Under the pieces are notes generated by a model, which had not been told where the DNA came from, did not search any database, and worked only from the letters and a program-made list of their open reading frames with translations. Made by a program: the position numbers and the translations under genes. From assembly GCA_001464625.1 (NCBI GenBank), contig LNFJ01000004.1, forward strand, positions 1 through 64,000: a stretch of DNA of 64,000 nt, read 5' to 3'. The first letter of the stretch is position 1. The number at the start of each line of letters is the position of its first letter. This document shows positions 1 through 10,321 of this stretch, piece after piece. The DNA is from Bacteroidia bacterium Ga0077558. GTDB lineage: Bacteria; Bacteroidota; Bacteroidia; Chitinophagales; Chitinophagaceae.

Positions 1-45
1 CGTCTTTACTCTTTTCAATAATACAGCAAAATCGTAGATTGTCAC

Positions 46-948
46 ATGTTTGCAGTTACCATACTTGGAAATAACTCTGCCGTACCGGCTTTTGACCGGC
101 ACCCTACCAGCCAGGTAGTAACATTGGACGGAAATAATTATTTAGTAGACTGCGGCGAAGGCACACAAATACAATTGATCAATTACAAGATCAGGCGGAG
201 CAAAATATCACACATTTTTATTTCTCACCTGCATGGCGATCATTATTTCGGTTTGATAGGACTTCTAAACTCACTTAGTTTATTAGGACATAAACAGGAA
301 ATGCATGTGTTTGGGCCATCCCCATTAAAAGAAATCATTGAACTGCAATTAAAAGTAGCCGATACACAGATCTGCTACCCGCTGGAAATACATCATATAA
401 CAGAAGCTGCTACGTTGGTAGATAATGAAAAACTTCGGGTAAAATGTTTTCGTACCAATCACCGGATAGAGTGTTATGGTTTTACGTTCGAACAAAAAAA
501 ACAGCCAAGAAAATTAAATGTAGAAAAAGCAAAAGAATTTGAGATTCCTGCTGTTTTTTATGACCGGTTAAAAAATGGGGAAGATTATACCCGTAAAGAT
601 GGAACATTAGTGAAAAACGAATTGATTACCACAACTGGCGAAGCTGGTAAGAAATATGCTTTTTGCGCCGATACAAAATATGACGAAACAATTATACCGA
701 ATATTCAAGGTGCCGATATGATCTATCATGAAACAACTTATCTTGACAATCTTCGGGAAAGAGCAGAAAGCCGTTTTCATTCCACCACTAAACAAGCGGC
801 ACTTATTGCACAAAAAGCTGGAGTAAAAAAATTGCTAATAGGTCATTTCAGTAGCAAGTATGATACATTAGAAGAGTTCGAGGCTGAAGCAAGAGAGGTT
901 TTCCCGAACACTGAATTGGCATTGGAAGGTGTTTGTTACGAAGTATAG
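46..948 (+). CDS. rnz: Ribonuclease Z (metallo-beta-lactamase fold tRNA 3' endonuclease)
   Basis: Protein reads TILGNNSAVPAFDRHPTSQVV...FISHLHGDHYFGLIGLL...; HxHGDH motif and full-length RNase Z layout. Confidence 0.93.
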   Translation: MFAVTILGNNSAVPAFDRHPTSQVVTLDGNNYLVDCGEGTQIQLINYKIRRSKISHIFISHLHGDHYFGLIGLLNSLSLLGHKQEMHVFGPSPLKEIIELQLKVADTQICYPLEIHHITEAATLVDNEKLRVKCFRTNHRIECYGFTFEQKKQPRKLNVEKAKEFEIPAVFYDRLKNGEDYTRKDGTLVKNELITTTGEAGKKYAFCADTKYDETIIPNIQGADMIYHETTYLDNLRERAESRFHSTTKQAALIAQKAGVKKLLIGHFSSKYDTLEEFEAEAREVFPNTELALEGVCYEV

Positions 949-954
949 CACCAA

Positions 955-2073
955 TTATCTTATCCAATTATAAAACAAAGGAAATTCTTTTCGCCAGGTG
1001 GCTTCATTGTGTTTGCCATCGTCCCTTATTACAGTGGTCATTTTTGATTTGGAAACTTTAGCCATTTGCTCAAATGCTTTTAGCATATCCGGCACCATTG
1101 ATTCTCCTTCTTCTTTACCGGCATAGAAATATATTTTAGATTTTACTTTCTTTCCTTTTGCTTGTATGTAATTGTATATTTCCGGTGATACCCAGAATGC
1201 AGGAGAGAATACCCCTGCACCACCAAATACTTTTGGATATTTCAACACAGCATACATCGAAATCAATCCACCCATTGAACTACCGGCTATGATCGTTTTC
1301 TTTCTGCACTTTAAAACCCGGTAATTTTTATGAATATACGGTCTTATTGTTTTTACAATAAAATCAACATAGGCATCCCCTTCTCCTTTTCCAAAACGAG
1401 TATTATCATAGGGATTGTATTCGTTCATCCGTTTATCGCCGCCGTTGTCAATAGCAACAACGATACAATTCTTTGTACGGGTTGTATCTAAAAAATCATC
1501 CACACCCCATTCGCCAGAAAATGAACTGCTGTCTTCAAAAATATTTTGTCCGTCGTTCATATACAGCACCGGATATTTAGTTTTTGATGATGTATAATTT
1601 TCTGGAAGATAAATCCAAACTCTTCTGTTCCGATTTAGCTGAGGAATGAAAAAAAAAGTTTCTATAATGCGAACATTTTTGCTGGCAGAGCTAGTTGTTT
1701 TTTTAGGTGGGAATTTATCTTGCCATCCTGCTATTGCCAATTCAACTGTTGCATTGCCTTCAACTTTCAAAACTCTGTTATCTATACTTGCACCTTCTTT
1801 TGTACATTCCACTTTAGCCCAGCTCCCTCTTGTTATTTTGAATTGATATATTCCGGGTTCAAGTTTCAATTCCACATAAGTTTTATTATCATTTCTTATG
1901 AACTTGTAATTATCGCTCTGTGGATTCCAATTATTGAACGACCCAGCTATATACATACTATTATCACCTACCCAATAGCCAGGTATCGATTTTAATTCAA
2001 TACGAATAGTATTTTGTGAAGCAACAGTAAGTGTCAATAAAAGAGCTGCTATAATTAAACTGAACTTGTGCAT
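955..2073 (-). CDS. Secreted alpha/beta-hydrolase esterase with N-terminal glycogen-binding-like (CBM48-type) domain
   Basis: Signal peptide, YIAGSFNNWNPQSDNYKF N-domain, putative esterase core with GSSMGG nucleophile motif. Confidence 0.8.
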   Translation of the reverse strand: MHKFSLIIAALLLTLTVASQNTIRIELKSIPGYWVGDNSMYIAGSFNNWNPQSDNYKFIRNDNKTYVELKLEPGIYQFKITRGSWAKVECTKEGASIDNRVLKVEGNATVELAIAGWQDKFPPKKTTSSASKNVRIIETFFFIPQLNRNRRVWIYLPENYTSSKTKYPVLYMNDGQNIFEDSSSFSGEWGVDDFLDTTRTKNCIVVAIDNGGDKRMNEYNPYDNTRFGKGEGDAYVDFIVKTIRPYIHKNYRVLKCRKKTIIAGSSMGGLISMYAVLKYPKVFGGAGVFSPAFWVSPEIYNYIQAKGKKVKSKIYFYAGKEEGESMVPDMLKAFEQMAKVSKSKMTTVIRDDGKHNEATWRKEFPLFYNWIR

Positions 2074-2136
2074 GTAAATAGTATTAAGAAAAACTATGCC
2101 TGAAAATTATTTTAAAGCTATGAAGAACAGGAAAAG

Positions 2137-2619
2137 TTACAATTTAAAAAAAATGAACTCAAAGAAATTCTTTCCATGCTTGTTTTCAACCGTAGCAGTG
2201 GCAACTAAAAGGCTACCCTTTTCAAAATCCTCCGTTTCTATTAATCCTTCTGTATTACTTTTTTTTATTCCGGAAGATTTGAAACCAAGTGTCCTTAATT
2301 GAGACTTCAAATCATTATTGGTTTCCGAAATAAAAGTATTGAAAGTAAATTCTGTTATTTTATTCTGTAGATCTGCGGAACAAGCTAACACATTTCCGTT
2401 TGACTTTGGCTCTTTGGCAAAGTAGAACAAAACACCATTTTCATCCCTGCTGCTATCCAGCATCATATAGTTTAATGACGAAACCAGTTTTACTAAAATT
2501 GAAAAATCTGCTTTTTCTGCAATCTCTACCAACTTTGAAGCAGTAATTGAATGCTGCTCTTGCGCATTTACTTTTGAGAATAATAAAGCAATCGAAATAA
2601 CTAGTAATACTTTTTTCAT
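2137..2619 (-). CDS. DUF4252-like secreted protein
   Basis: 160 aa, signal peptide, pattern resembling DUF4252 proteins of Bacteroidota. Confidence 0.6.
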   Translation of the reverse strand: MKKVLLVISIALLFSKVNAQEQHSITASKLVEIAEKADFSILVKLVSSLNYMMLDSSRDENGVLFYFAKEPKSNGNVLACSADLQNKITEFTFNTFISETNNDLKSQLRTLGFKSSGIKKSNTEGLIETEDFEKGSLLVATATVENKHGKNFFEFIFFKL

Positions 2620-2631
2620 TCACTGAGTTTT

Positions 2632-3513
2632 CTATCCCTTCATCAACTCCTTAATTTTCTGATGATGCTTCTCACTAACCTGCCATACAGGTAAACGGAA
2701 AGTGTTTTTACATAATCCCATCTCAGCTAAATATGCTTTTACGCCACTTGGACTTCCTTCTGCAAACATGGAAGCGATAATATCAATGTATTTAGAATGT
2801 AATACAGTTGCTTCTTTAAATTTTCCTTGTAAACAAAGACGCACCATATCAGAGTAGTCTTGAGGGTATGCATTCGCCACAACGGAGATCAATCCTTCTG
2901 CACCTGCAGCTATCATGGGTAATGTAATCGGATCATCGCCACTAATGACCATAAAATCAGCTGGTTTGTTTTTAATGATCTGGTTGATCAGATCGAAATT
3001 GCCGCTGGCTTCTTTAGTAGCGAAAATATTTTTACACTCATTGGCAATACGAACTTGAGTTTCTGCTACTACACTTTGCCCAGTTCGTCCCGGAACATTG
3101 TACATGATAATAGGCAACGGAGTTGCCGCATCCAATGCTTTATAATGCTGAAAAATTCCTTCCTGGTTGGGTTTATTATAATAGGGAGATACTGAAAGTA
3201 TCGCATCGTATCCCGTGAGATTAAATGACTCAAAAGCATCTACTACTTCAGCCGTATCGTTACCACCAATGCCTGCAACTAATGGTAAGCGACCCGCTAC
3301 TTTTTCTGCTACAAAAGAAAATACTTCTTGTTTTTCTGCACCGTGAATAGTAGCACTTTCCCCTGTTGTACCCAATACAACAAGATATTCAACCTTTCCC
3401 TTTATCCAAAATTCGATCAACTTACCGAAACTTTCCCAATCTATTGTTCCTTCTGTATAAAATGGAGTTATTACTGCTATTCCTGTTCCGGTAAATTTTT
3501 CTCTAAGGGACAT
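2632..3513 (-). CDS. dapA: 4-hydroxy-tetrahydrodipicolinate synthase
   Basis: GTGIAVITPF, GTTGESATI, YNVPGRTG, KEASGN motifs typical of DapA. Confidence 0.95.
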   Translation of the reverse strand: MSLREKFTGTGIAVITPFYTEGTIDWESFGKLIEFWIKGKVEYLVVLGTTGESATIHGAEKQEVFSFVAEKVAGRLPLVAGIGGNDTAEVVDAFESFNLTGYDAILSVSPYYNKPNQEGIFQHYKALDAATPLPIIMYNVPGRTGQSVVAETQVRIANECKNIFATKEASGNFDLINQIIKNKPADFMVISGDDPITLPMIAAGAEGLISVVANAYPQDYSDMVRLCLQGKFKEATVLHSKYIDIIASMFAEGSPSGVKAYLAEMGLCKNTFRLPVWQVSEKHHQKIKELMKG

Positions 3514-3575
3514 TTTTTGTAGATGATTAAAATTTAATAATTGCTGATTTTGAAATGTTCATCTGTGTTACTGTA

Positions 3576-3612
3576 GTACAAGTGTGCGACGCAACAGACG
3601 ATACCATGAAAA
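3576..3612. repeat. Short intergenic repeat, copy 1 (AGTACAAGTGTGCGACGCAAC...GATACCATGAAAAA)
   Basis: 21-nt core identical to 12499-12519, similar flank following it. Confidence 0.7.
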
Positions 3613-3673
3613 ACTATAGCTCGGCTAATAATTGTATTTCTCCCGACTCATTACTAACGACTACTGACTCTCT

Positions 3674-4645
3674 CTACACTTCTTCCCAGAATCCCATCTT
3701 GCCAAACTTCTCGATCCTTGTATTAGTTCTTTCTTCTGGTGTTTGCTTTTTCAATTCCTGTAGTACTGGTATCAGGTAGTCTTTAAGAATTTGCGCAGCA
3801 CCATCATAATCCCAATGTGCCCCGCCAACTGGTTCTGGAATAATTCCATCTATCAATCCAAAGCCCAACATTTTATCTGCAGTTAATCGCAGCTGTTCTG
3901 CCGCAACTTCTTTTTTATCCCAACTTCGCCAAAGTATAGATGAACAACTTTCGGGACTGATAACTGTATACCAGGTATTTTCCATCATAAATACTTTATC
4001 ACCCACACCAATTCCTAATGCACCACCACTGGCACCTTCTCCTATTATTACACAGATGACAGGCACTTTCAACCGTATCATTTCATATATGTTGCGGGCA
4101 ATAGCTTCACCTTGTCCTCTTTCTTCTGCTTCGAGGCCAGGATATGCACCGGGTGTATCTATTAATGTAATTACAGGCTTATTAAATTTCTCTGCCAAAC
4201 GCATCAACCGCAATGCTTTTCTATAACCTTCAGGATTAGCCATACCAAAATTTCGCATCTGCCGCATTTTGGTATTGATTCCTTTTTGTTGTCCGATTAT
4301 CATTACGGTTTCTCCACCCAAACTGGCAAAGCCACCTACCATTGCTTTATCATCTTTTACATTGCGGTCGCCATAGAGCTCTACAAAATTCTCCGCCATT
4401 TTATCAATGTACTTGAGTGTATATGGCCTATCAGGATGGCGGCTGAGTTGTACCCGCTGCCAGCTACTGAGGTTCTCAGTAATTTCTTTTCGTTTATCTA
4501 ATATGCCCTGCTCCAGCTTTTGAATAGTATCGCTGAGGTCTAGTTTCGTCTTTTCCTGGCGATGTTTCATGCTGGCAATCTCATCAATCAGGTCTTTGAT
4601 GGGCTTTTCGAAATCGAGAAATTGTCGGTTAGCGTCGGTTGGCAT
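3674..4645 (-). CDS. accA: Acetyl-CoA carboxylase carboxyltransferase subunit alpha
   Basis: [60 protein letters not shown]. Confidence 0.95.
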   Translation of the reverse strand: MPTDANRQFLDFEKPIKDLIDEIASMKHRQEKTKLDLSDTIQKLEQGILDKRKEITENLSSWQRVQLSRHPDRPYTLKYIDKMAENFVELYGDRNVKDDKAMVGGFASLGGETVMIIGQQKGINTKMRQMRNFGMANPEGYRKALRLMRLAEKFNKPVITLIDTPGAYPGLEAEERGQGEAIARNIYEMIRLKVPVICVIIGEGASGGALGIGVGDKVFMMENTWYTVISPESCSSILWRSWDKKEVAAEQLRLTADKMLGFGLIDGIIPEPVGGAHWDYDGAAQILKDYLIPVLQELKKQTPEERTNTRIEKFGKMGFWEEV

Positions 4646-4816
4646 AGGTTCTAAAATGTGCGGCTAAATTAAGGATTATATAATAATGGGAATTTTTCTC
4701 CGGAAAGGTTGATTGTCAGTGGATAAATAATAGAAAAACTTTTGGCTGAAAAAGAATGCGGAGCTATCTTTGCCGTCCTGAAAAATGGCTTGGCTTACGA
4801 ATCATTCAAAGGAAAC

Positions 4817-4890
4817 GGATCGGTAGTTCAGTTGGTTAGAATGCCGCCCTGTCACGGCGGAGGTCGCGGGTTCGAGTCCCGTCCGGTCCG
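4817..4890 (+). tRNA. tRNA-Asp (anticodon GTC)
   Basis: GGATCGGTAGTTCAGTTGGTTAGAATGCCGCCCTGTCACGGCGGAGGTCGCGGGTTCGAGTCCCGTCCGGTCCG; acceptor, D, anticodon and T stems all form; anticodon GTC. Confidence 0.96.
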
Positions 4891-4903
4891 CAAAATTTAG
4901 ATT

Positions 4904-4928
4904 GAAACCCTTCATTATGAAGGGTTTC
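4904..4928 (+). terminator. Rho-independent terminator downstream of tRNA-Asp
   Basis: GAAACCCTTC-ATTAT-GAAGGGTTTC perfect 10-bp stem followed by TTCTTTTT. Confidence 0.8.
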
Positions 4929-5087
4929 TTCTTTTTGGGTCTATTTTCTGGTCTATAAAAACCCGATTTTTGAAGAACTTTACTTGTCTTTATCTTACTT
5001 TATTTAGCTTGATAAATTATCGATGCAAAGGTACAGTTGCTAATCATTTTAGCTGCTTTTCAATTTAGTTAAATATCCACATCAAAA

Positions 5088-5108
5088 AAGCAGCTGGTCT
5101 TGCTGCTT
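5088..5108 (-). terminator. Rho-independent terminator at end of xis-like/tra transcription unit
   Basis: Minus strand: AAGCAGC-AAGACCA-GCTGCTT then TTTTTGATG. Confidence 0.7.
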
Positions 5109-5119
5109 CAAATGCTGTT

Positions 5120-5434
5120 TTAGGCCTGCATTAATTGCTTAATATCGCTTCCAAGAAAATATACCCTTGACCTTATTTTAACCCTTTTTAGTTTGCCGTG
5201 CTTTATCCAGTCATAAATGGTAGGTTTAGTGATTTTAAAGATGGAGCAGATTTCCTGGATTTTGTACAAAGGTTTTTCTGTTAGTCCCGGAGTTTCCAAG
5301 ATTGGACTTTGTGATTTTTGTTCATTTTGATTTCTGGAAACTTCTTCCCTGATGATTATCCGGATTTGAGCCCAGAATTCCTCAGGCTCAAATGGTATTA
5401 AAATCGGTACTGACACACTCTTTTCCATAGTCAT
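5120..5434 (-). CDS. Helix-turn-helix (MerR/excisionase-type) protein
   Basis: LYKIQEICSIFKITKPTIYDWIKHGKLKRVKIRSRVYFLGSDIKQLMQ, HTH_17-like; adjacent to tRNA. Confidence 0.8.
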   Translation of the reverse strand: MTMEKSVSVPILIPFEPEEFWAQIRIIIREEVSRNQNEQKSQSPILETPGLTEKPLYKIQEICSIFKITKPTIYDWIKHGKLKRVKIRSRVYFLGSDIKQLMQA

Positions 5435-5730
5435 AAAATTTCCACAATCCCTCTTAAATAAACCGTACTTCGGGCAAATTGATTTGATGAAGGCAAATAG
5501 GTTATATACCCAAAATCCTGCAGATTATTCATACACTTATTATAAGTGTAACGGGCATTAATTTTTGCAGTTTTCATTATCGAAATTCTTTCAATTGAAA
5601 ATGGGTTTTTGCCACCGGTTAAATTCCATTGTTGCAATAAAGCCATATAAAGACTGATGTGAGTAGTGCCAATTCTTACATCCCCTTCAATGGCTTCATA
5701 AAATGCTGATAATGGTGGAAACAGTTCCAT
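5431..5730 (-). CDS. Small ICE-associated protein of unknown function (possible winged-helix)
   Basis: 99 aa; 4-nt overlap with downstream xis-like gene. Confidence 0.6.
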   Translation of the reverse strand: MELFPPLSAFYEAIEGDVRIGTTHISLYMALLQQWNLTGGKNPFSIERISIMKTAKINARYTYNKCMNNLQDFGYITYLPSSNQFARSTVYLRGIVEIL

Positions 5731-5736
5731 TCCGAC

Positions 5737-6501
5737 TTAGGAATTTGTTGTTTTTTGTTTTTTTGTTCTTGCGCCACCATTTATCCTTCTTTTTTTGAGT
5801 AAACCGCTACCTGACGAGCTACTGTTATCATCCACTTGTTCCCCCTCGTTTTGGTTATCTGCCTGCTTTCTTCTTGCCTGCATCTGTTTTTCTAATTTCC
5901 GATTTTGCAGGAAACGATAAGCCTCATCCACCGATATACCTGGCTGCGTTTCGGAGCAATAGAACCGCTGGCTCACTTCTGCTTTGTTTTTTATGGGGTT
6001 GATAATGTCAAATACTTCAACGTAGGCTGCGTCTGCCCAGTATTTTAATTTTAACGCTGCGGCAACTGATTTACCTTCATCAGTTAGTTCTATTTCGACA
6101 AGATTTGAAATTATTATTTCAATTTTTTGTTCAGTCTCCCAACTTGCTTTAACGTTTGCATCCCATCTCTTCTTTTCGGCAAAATCAAATGCTTTCTTCC
6201 AATCTATTGCTGCCATTTGTTTCTCCAATTCAGAAATATTAATTCCGGTGATAGTTATATCAGTAAGTGATATGTCTCTTTGAAGAATAGCATCATAGTA
6301 CACCAAAACATAGTTACCCTGTTTCCCGTTTCTTTCAAAAACTAATTGAAATGAAACTTGCTCGCCGTTCTTTTCCAGTTTCTGGGACAGCATAAATTTT
6401 TCAGGTTTGAAGCAGATTCTTTTTAACAATGAATATCCTAAATCTTCAAAACCCAATGACTGCAATTGTTCAGCCAATGCTGAAATGTTACCTATGTTCA
6501 T
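5737..6501 (-). CDS. ICE-associated protein of unknown function, basic C-terminus
   Basis: Co-oriented with tra genes; tail GSGLLKKRRINGGARTKKQKTTNS. Confidence 0.6.
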   Translation of the reverse strand: MNIGNISALAEQLQSLGFEDLGYSLLKRICFKPEKFMLSQKLEKNGEQVSFQLVFERNGKQGNYVLVYYDAILQRDISLTDITITGINISELEKQMAAIDWKKAFDFAEKKRWDANVKASWETEQKIEIIISNLVEIELTDEGKSVAAALKLKYWADAAYVEVFDIINPIKNKAEVSQRFYCSETQPGISVDEAYRFLQNRKLEKQMQARRKQADNQNEGEQVDDNSSSSGSGLLKKRRINGGARTKKQKTTNS

Positions 6502-6536
6502 AATACAATTTTAACAACACAAAATAGGCTTAGGGA

Positions 6537-7757
6537 TTATGAAATCCCCAAGCCTTTTTTAGTACTTTCCCTTTTCTTTGGCAAAAGGGTTTTATCGTTT
6601 TTCTTCTCTTGTCCCGGCTTAGTTTCCTGTTTCAACTCTTTTTTTTTATCATTTTCCTGGCCTTCCTTTACTTCTTTGCCGCCTTTATCAATTTCGGCTT
6701 TGTATTGCTCTATTGATTCTTTGGCTACCATTTTCATATTAGACTCGTATACGGTTACATTCTTGTATTGTGGATTTGCTTCCATAAACATCTTGTGGCC
6801 GCTTCCATCTTTTTCAATGGTAACAGATTGCACATTTCCTTTTTCAAGTGACTGCATTAGTGCCTTTGCTTTTTCAGGGTCATTTAATTCTGCTACTGCA
6901 AATTTTTCAACTGCTGCTTTCAAATCATAACCATAGTTTTCATGGAATTGCTTCACTTCGAAATTGTTGTTCTTGTCTTTGGTTTCAAAGTCAAGCTGTA
7001 TCCAGGCTTTATACGGTTGGCCCTCTTTGGTGGTAAGGTCTTTGTGAACCGCCCGGCCATCCAACAGGTTGTAGGCTTCTTTAGCTGTTACACCCTTGCC
7101 CTTGTTCAGGTAAAAGGTTTGTTCATTCTTTTCGCCATTGCTTTTTTCCAATGAGGCATTGAAGTTGTTGAAAAAGTACATGTCTGTAGAATCAGACTTT
7201 CGGAAATTAAGTGTAGCCTCAAACGGTTTCTTGTTAATGTCGGCTGCGAAGTGCAACTGAAACTCTGCTTTTCCTTCACCGAGGTTTCGTTCCAACTCCC
7301 GGTACATGTTTTCACCAAAGCCCATGTATTTGATATTGTCTTTCAAATACTGAAAATTGTCGTTGTTCATAACATTTGTTTTTAATTGTTTATCGAAAAA
7401 TGATAATTGCTGTGATTCAAAATGGTCAATCATTGCATCTGTAAAATCGTTACCATCTCTATTATGCAGGCCATTTGCATCAGGGTCTATGCTTAACTGC
7501 TGATTACTCGGCTCGCCATATGGTATTTGACGAAGAACATCTTGTATCGAACTAAAATGAAGCACAGAAAATCTGTCACGGTCACTTAAATTATTTTCTG
7601 CAAATTCTACTGCTTCTTCCTTTGTATTGAAAAAATGAATATCCCCTTTATCAATAAAGTAAAGGCTGTTATTATACGCCATGTACTTTTCACCTTTTGT
7701 TAAAGCTATACTCACCAGGCCGAGTACTTCATCTGCTATAGGATGTTCTGCCGTCAT
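6537..7757 (-). CDS. ICE-associated protein of unknown function, C-terminal tail LLPKKRESTKKGLGIS
   Basis: 406 aa, long KE-rich linker then basic tail; overlaps traN start. Confidence 0.65.
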   Translation of the reverse strand: MTAEHPIADEVLGLVSIALTKGEKYMAYNNSLYFIDKGDIHFFNTKEEAVEFAENNLSDRDRFSVLHFSSIQDVLRQIPYGEPSNQQLSIDPDANGLHNRDGNDFTDAMIDHFESQQLSFFDKQLKTNVMNNDNFQYLKDNIKYMGFGENMYRELERNLGEGKAEFQLHFAADINKKPFEATLNFRKSDSTDMYFFNNFNASLEKSNGEKNEQTFYLNKGKGVTAKEAYNLLDGRAVHKDLTTKEGQPYKAWIQLDFETKDKNNNFEVKQFHENYGYDLKAAVEKFAVAELNDPEKAKALMQSLEKGNVQSVTIEKDGSGHKMFMEANPQYKNVTVYESNMKMVAKESIEQYKAEIDKGGKEVKEGQENDKKKELKQETKPGQEKKNDKTLLPKKRESTKKGLGIS

Positions 7758-8518
7758 TTCAATTCGGGTAATACCTTTGACTTCATTATATCTTTATTGG
7801 CCACTCTTAACAAAAAATGTCTGCCGCCGTTCTTCTCTGTAATTTGAACAGCCAGATATTTTTTATCAGGTATAGTGAATTTTTCCAGTGCCATTACAAT
7901 AACGGTACTACTGTTGCCTTTTACTTTACTGTGATTACCTGTAGTATAAACCGGTTTTTGTTCCACTTCCTGTACTGCCGTTCTTTTACTTCGCTTTTTG
8001 TCTTTAATAAAGAATCGAAGAAGGTCAACATCGTAATCAATTGTTCCTTTGTTATTGATATATAGCTGGTAGTAAATAATATTGTCTTTAATGTAAATGC
8101 CTCTGATTTCCGCCTGCATGTTGTATTTCTTATCCTTTATTTTCTTCACGGTACTCTCATTATCCAGAATCATATTAGCATAAGAGCTGATGGTAGCCGT
8201 TCTGTTTATAGGAAGATAGTAAACCCATACAGCAGGTTTATTATCATAGTTAACAGTAAAGGCATAAACACTGCCGTCATCAGTTACCACACTTAAGTTG
8301 GTTTCTGTAAAATCTTTTGCGGCTGCTTTCACCAATAATATTTCAGGTGCTTCTTTTACCTGTTGAGCCAGTATGGAAGCAGTGCCACGGTCAACATGCT
8401 TTATCGCAAATGGAAAAACCAAGCTGGTAGTTTTGTCAGTTGTAATGTTCAGTTTTGTTTGTGCCTTTATAGCAATGGTTGCGAAACATACACAAATCAT
8501 ACTCACCAATCGTTTCAT
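7754..8518 (-). CDS. traN: Conjugative transposon TraN-like protein
   Basis: Signal peptide, KLNITTDKTTSLVFPFAIKHVDRGTASILAQQVKEAPEILLVKAA; gene order next to TraM. Confidence 0.85.
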   Translation of the reverse strand: MKRLVSMICVCFATIAIKAQTKLNITTDKTTSLVFPFAIKHVDRGTASILAQQVKEAPEILLVKAAAKDFTETNLSVVTDDGSVYAFTVNYDNKPAVWVYYLPINRTATISSYANMILDNESTVKKIKDKKYNMQAEIRGIYIKDNIIYYQLYINNKGTIDYDVDLLRFFIKDKKRSKRTAVQEVEQKPVYTTGNHSKVKGNSSTVIVMALEKFTIPDKKYLAVQITEKNGGRHFLLRVANKDIMKSKVLPELK

Positions 8519-8539
8519 TTCCTTTATTTTTTATTTTCG

Positions 8540-9817
8540 TTAATCGGTTTCAGTGTTTTTATCTTTTAGCAGAACTTTATAACCCTCTTTAATTATCACC
8601 TTTACCTGCTTTACTTTACGGGTAAGTAATTGTTTGGCTGTGTTAATACCTGCAGCAGCAGCCTGTGCTTTTAAAGACGGGTCAAGTGTAGTCAACTCCA
8701 TTAGCTGAAGAGTATTATCAGCAGAATTTTTTGCTACATCCCGGCTGATAGAGCCTGGAATATAAATACCAGGCAAGCCATCCATATCATACAGTTCTAA
8801 CTTCACCGGAAATAACTGATTCTTATAGCGGATAGAATTTATTTCTGCTTCCAGCCTTTCATTATTGAGCGATGATATGCCGTTTACAGGTGTGCCTTTA
8901 GGGATAAGAATACCATTAATAAAAACATCTGTAAATAAGCGTAACTGAATTACCGCACCATTTACCAGTGATTGATTGCTGTGAACGACAGCTTCTATAG
9001 TAAAACCTTCAGCGGATTCGTCTGCTTCTTTTGTGGCTCCCAAAAATTGATTGCTGCTGTTTATCTTTTTCTTCATTGTATCCATCAATGATACATCCGC
9101 CAATTTGGGTGAAGTGGTTACAGCAAATACAACCTGCTTTTGTTGTAATGATTTTTCTTTAAGTTTATCTTTCACCCGTTGAGGATGCTGTATGTCTAAT
9201 ATCCTTTCTAAAGTTCCATTGAGCTGTTGCATTTCAGGGTCGCCGTTGTTGCCCTTATTCATTGTCACCATCATGTTTTCCAGCCTCTCCATTTCGCCAG
9301 ATAGTTCATCATCCTGATTAAAATTTGATACATCAAGGTTTTCGCTGACTGGTACTTCAGGCTGTTTACTGATTTCCTTTTGCAGTAATGCTAATTTTTG
9401 GAGTAGTTTTTTTTCAGGGTTATTTTCAGCTATTTCATAAGGTGATGAATTGAGTCGCTGGTTGTACTTTGAAGCTGAGTTTTGAGTAAGCAATTCTAAT
9501 TCGTTTGTTTGCATAGAACCGGTATCTTCTCTTTGCTGGTAGTACGGGTCTGTCCGCATCCACTCCTCTAACTTAGCTGAGTCTTTATCTGCCTTATCAT
9601 AAAAACTAAGCTTGTCAGTAAAGTTTTCATCTTTCATTTTAGCATCAGGGAGATTCAGATTTAATCCCTTTTGACTGGTAACCACAGTTTCTTGTTTACC
9701 TTGCCCGCCACCCAATGCCCAAAATGCCATTGTAAGAAAAGGGATTACCAGCAAGGGTAAAACAAGCATCATTTTTCGTTTCCGCAGGAAGGCCTGCGAC
9801 CTTTGCACACTACTCAT
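8540..9817 (-). CDS. traM: Conjugative transposon TraM-like protein
   Basis: Single TM near N-terminus; C-terminal ...LVNGAVIQLRLFTDVFINGILIPKGTPVNGISSL... typical of TraM. Confidence 0.88.
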   Translation of the reverse strand: MSSVQRSQAFLRKRKMMLVLPLLVIPFLTMAFWALGGGQGKQETVVTSQKGLNLNLPDAKMKDENFTDKLSFYDKADKDSAKLEEWMRTDPYYQQREDTGSMQTNELELLTQNSASKYNQRLNSSPYEIAENNPEKKLLQKLALLQKEISKQPEVPVSENLDVSNFNQDDELSGEMERLENMMVTMNKGNNGDPEMQQLNGTLERILDIQHPQRVKDKLKEKSLQQKQVVFAVTTSPKLADVSLMDTMKKKINSSNQFLGATKEADESAEGFTIEAVVHSNQSLVNGAVIQLRLFTDVFINGILIPKGTPVNGISSLNNERLEAEINSIRYKNQLFPVKLELYDMDGLPGIYIPGSISRDVAKNSADNTLQLMELTTLDPSLKAQAAAAGINTAKQLLTRKVKQVKVIIKEGYKVLLKDKNTETD

Positions 9818-9822
9818 ACACT

Positions 9823-10320
9823 TTATTTTTGTTGTTGTGATAAATAAATTTGTTCCAGCACCTGCACACTATCCATCAAACCCGGCCGGGCTTGCAGAAT
9901 GCTGTCATGTTCTCCTTTATTGTTACGATTTAAACTATCCATGTATTTTTTAAACTGTTCAATTTGTTGCCGTGTTTCATCAGTTATATATGCTTCCGGC
10001 ATTAAATCCTCAGCGCCGGTCTTATCAAAATGTTTTGGTACATCAATCTGCTGTACTTTAAACGGCTTTTGTTTTTTATCAGGTGAAACAACACCGTCAA
10101 TTATTAAATAAAGGCTATACCCACCTGCGCAAATACAGAACAGCAACAGGAATATTTTCAATCTTTTGAAATCGGTATGCATAAATATCTTGTTCATCTT
10201 ATCACCAAATAGTTGTTGCATTTTAATGCCAACCCCGGCAATTTTCCCAGCCACTTTATCTGATATTCTTGTTTTATCATCTGCCGATACTTCCTTTCTA
10301 CGTTTCTTAAATAACCACAT
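9823..10320 (-). CDS. TraL-like membrane protein
   Basis: Single TM, position between TraK and TraM. Start trimmed from ORF-track 10374 to the Met at 10320, which removes overlap with traK. Confidence 0.6.
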   Translation of the reverse strand: MWLFKKRRKEVSADDKTRISDKVAGKIAGVGIKMQQLFGDKMNKIFMHTDFKRLKIFLLLFCICAGGYSLYLIIDGVVSPDKKQKPFKVQQIDVPKHFDKTGAEDLMPEAYITDETRQQIEQFKKYMDSLNRNNKGEHDSILQARPGLMDSVQVLEQIYLSQQQK

Positions 10321-10321
10321 A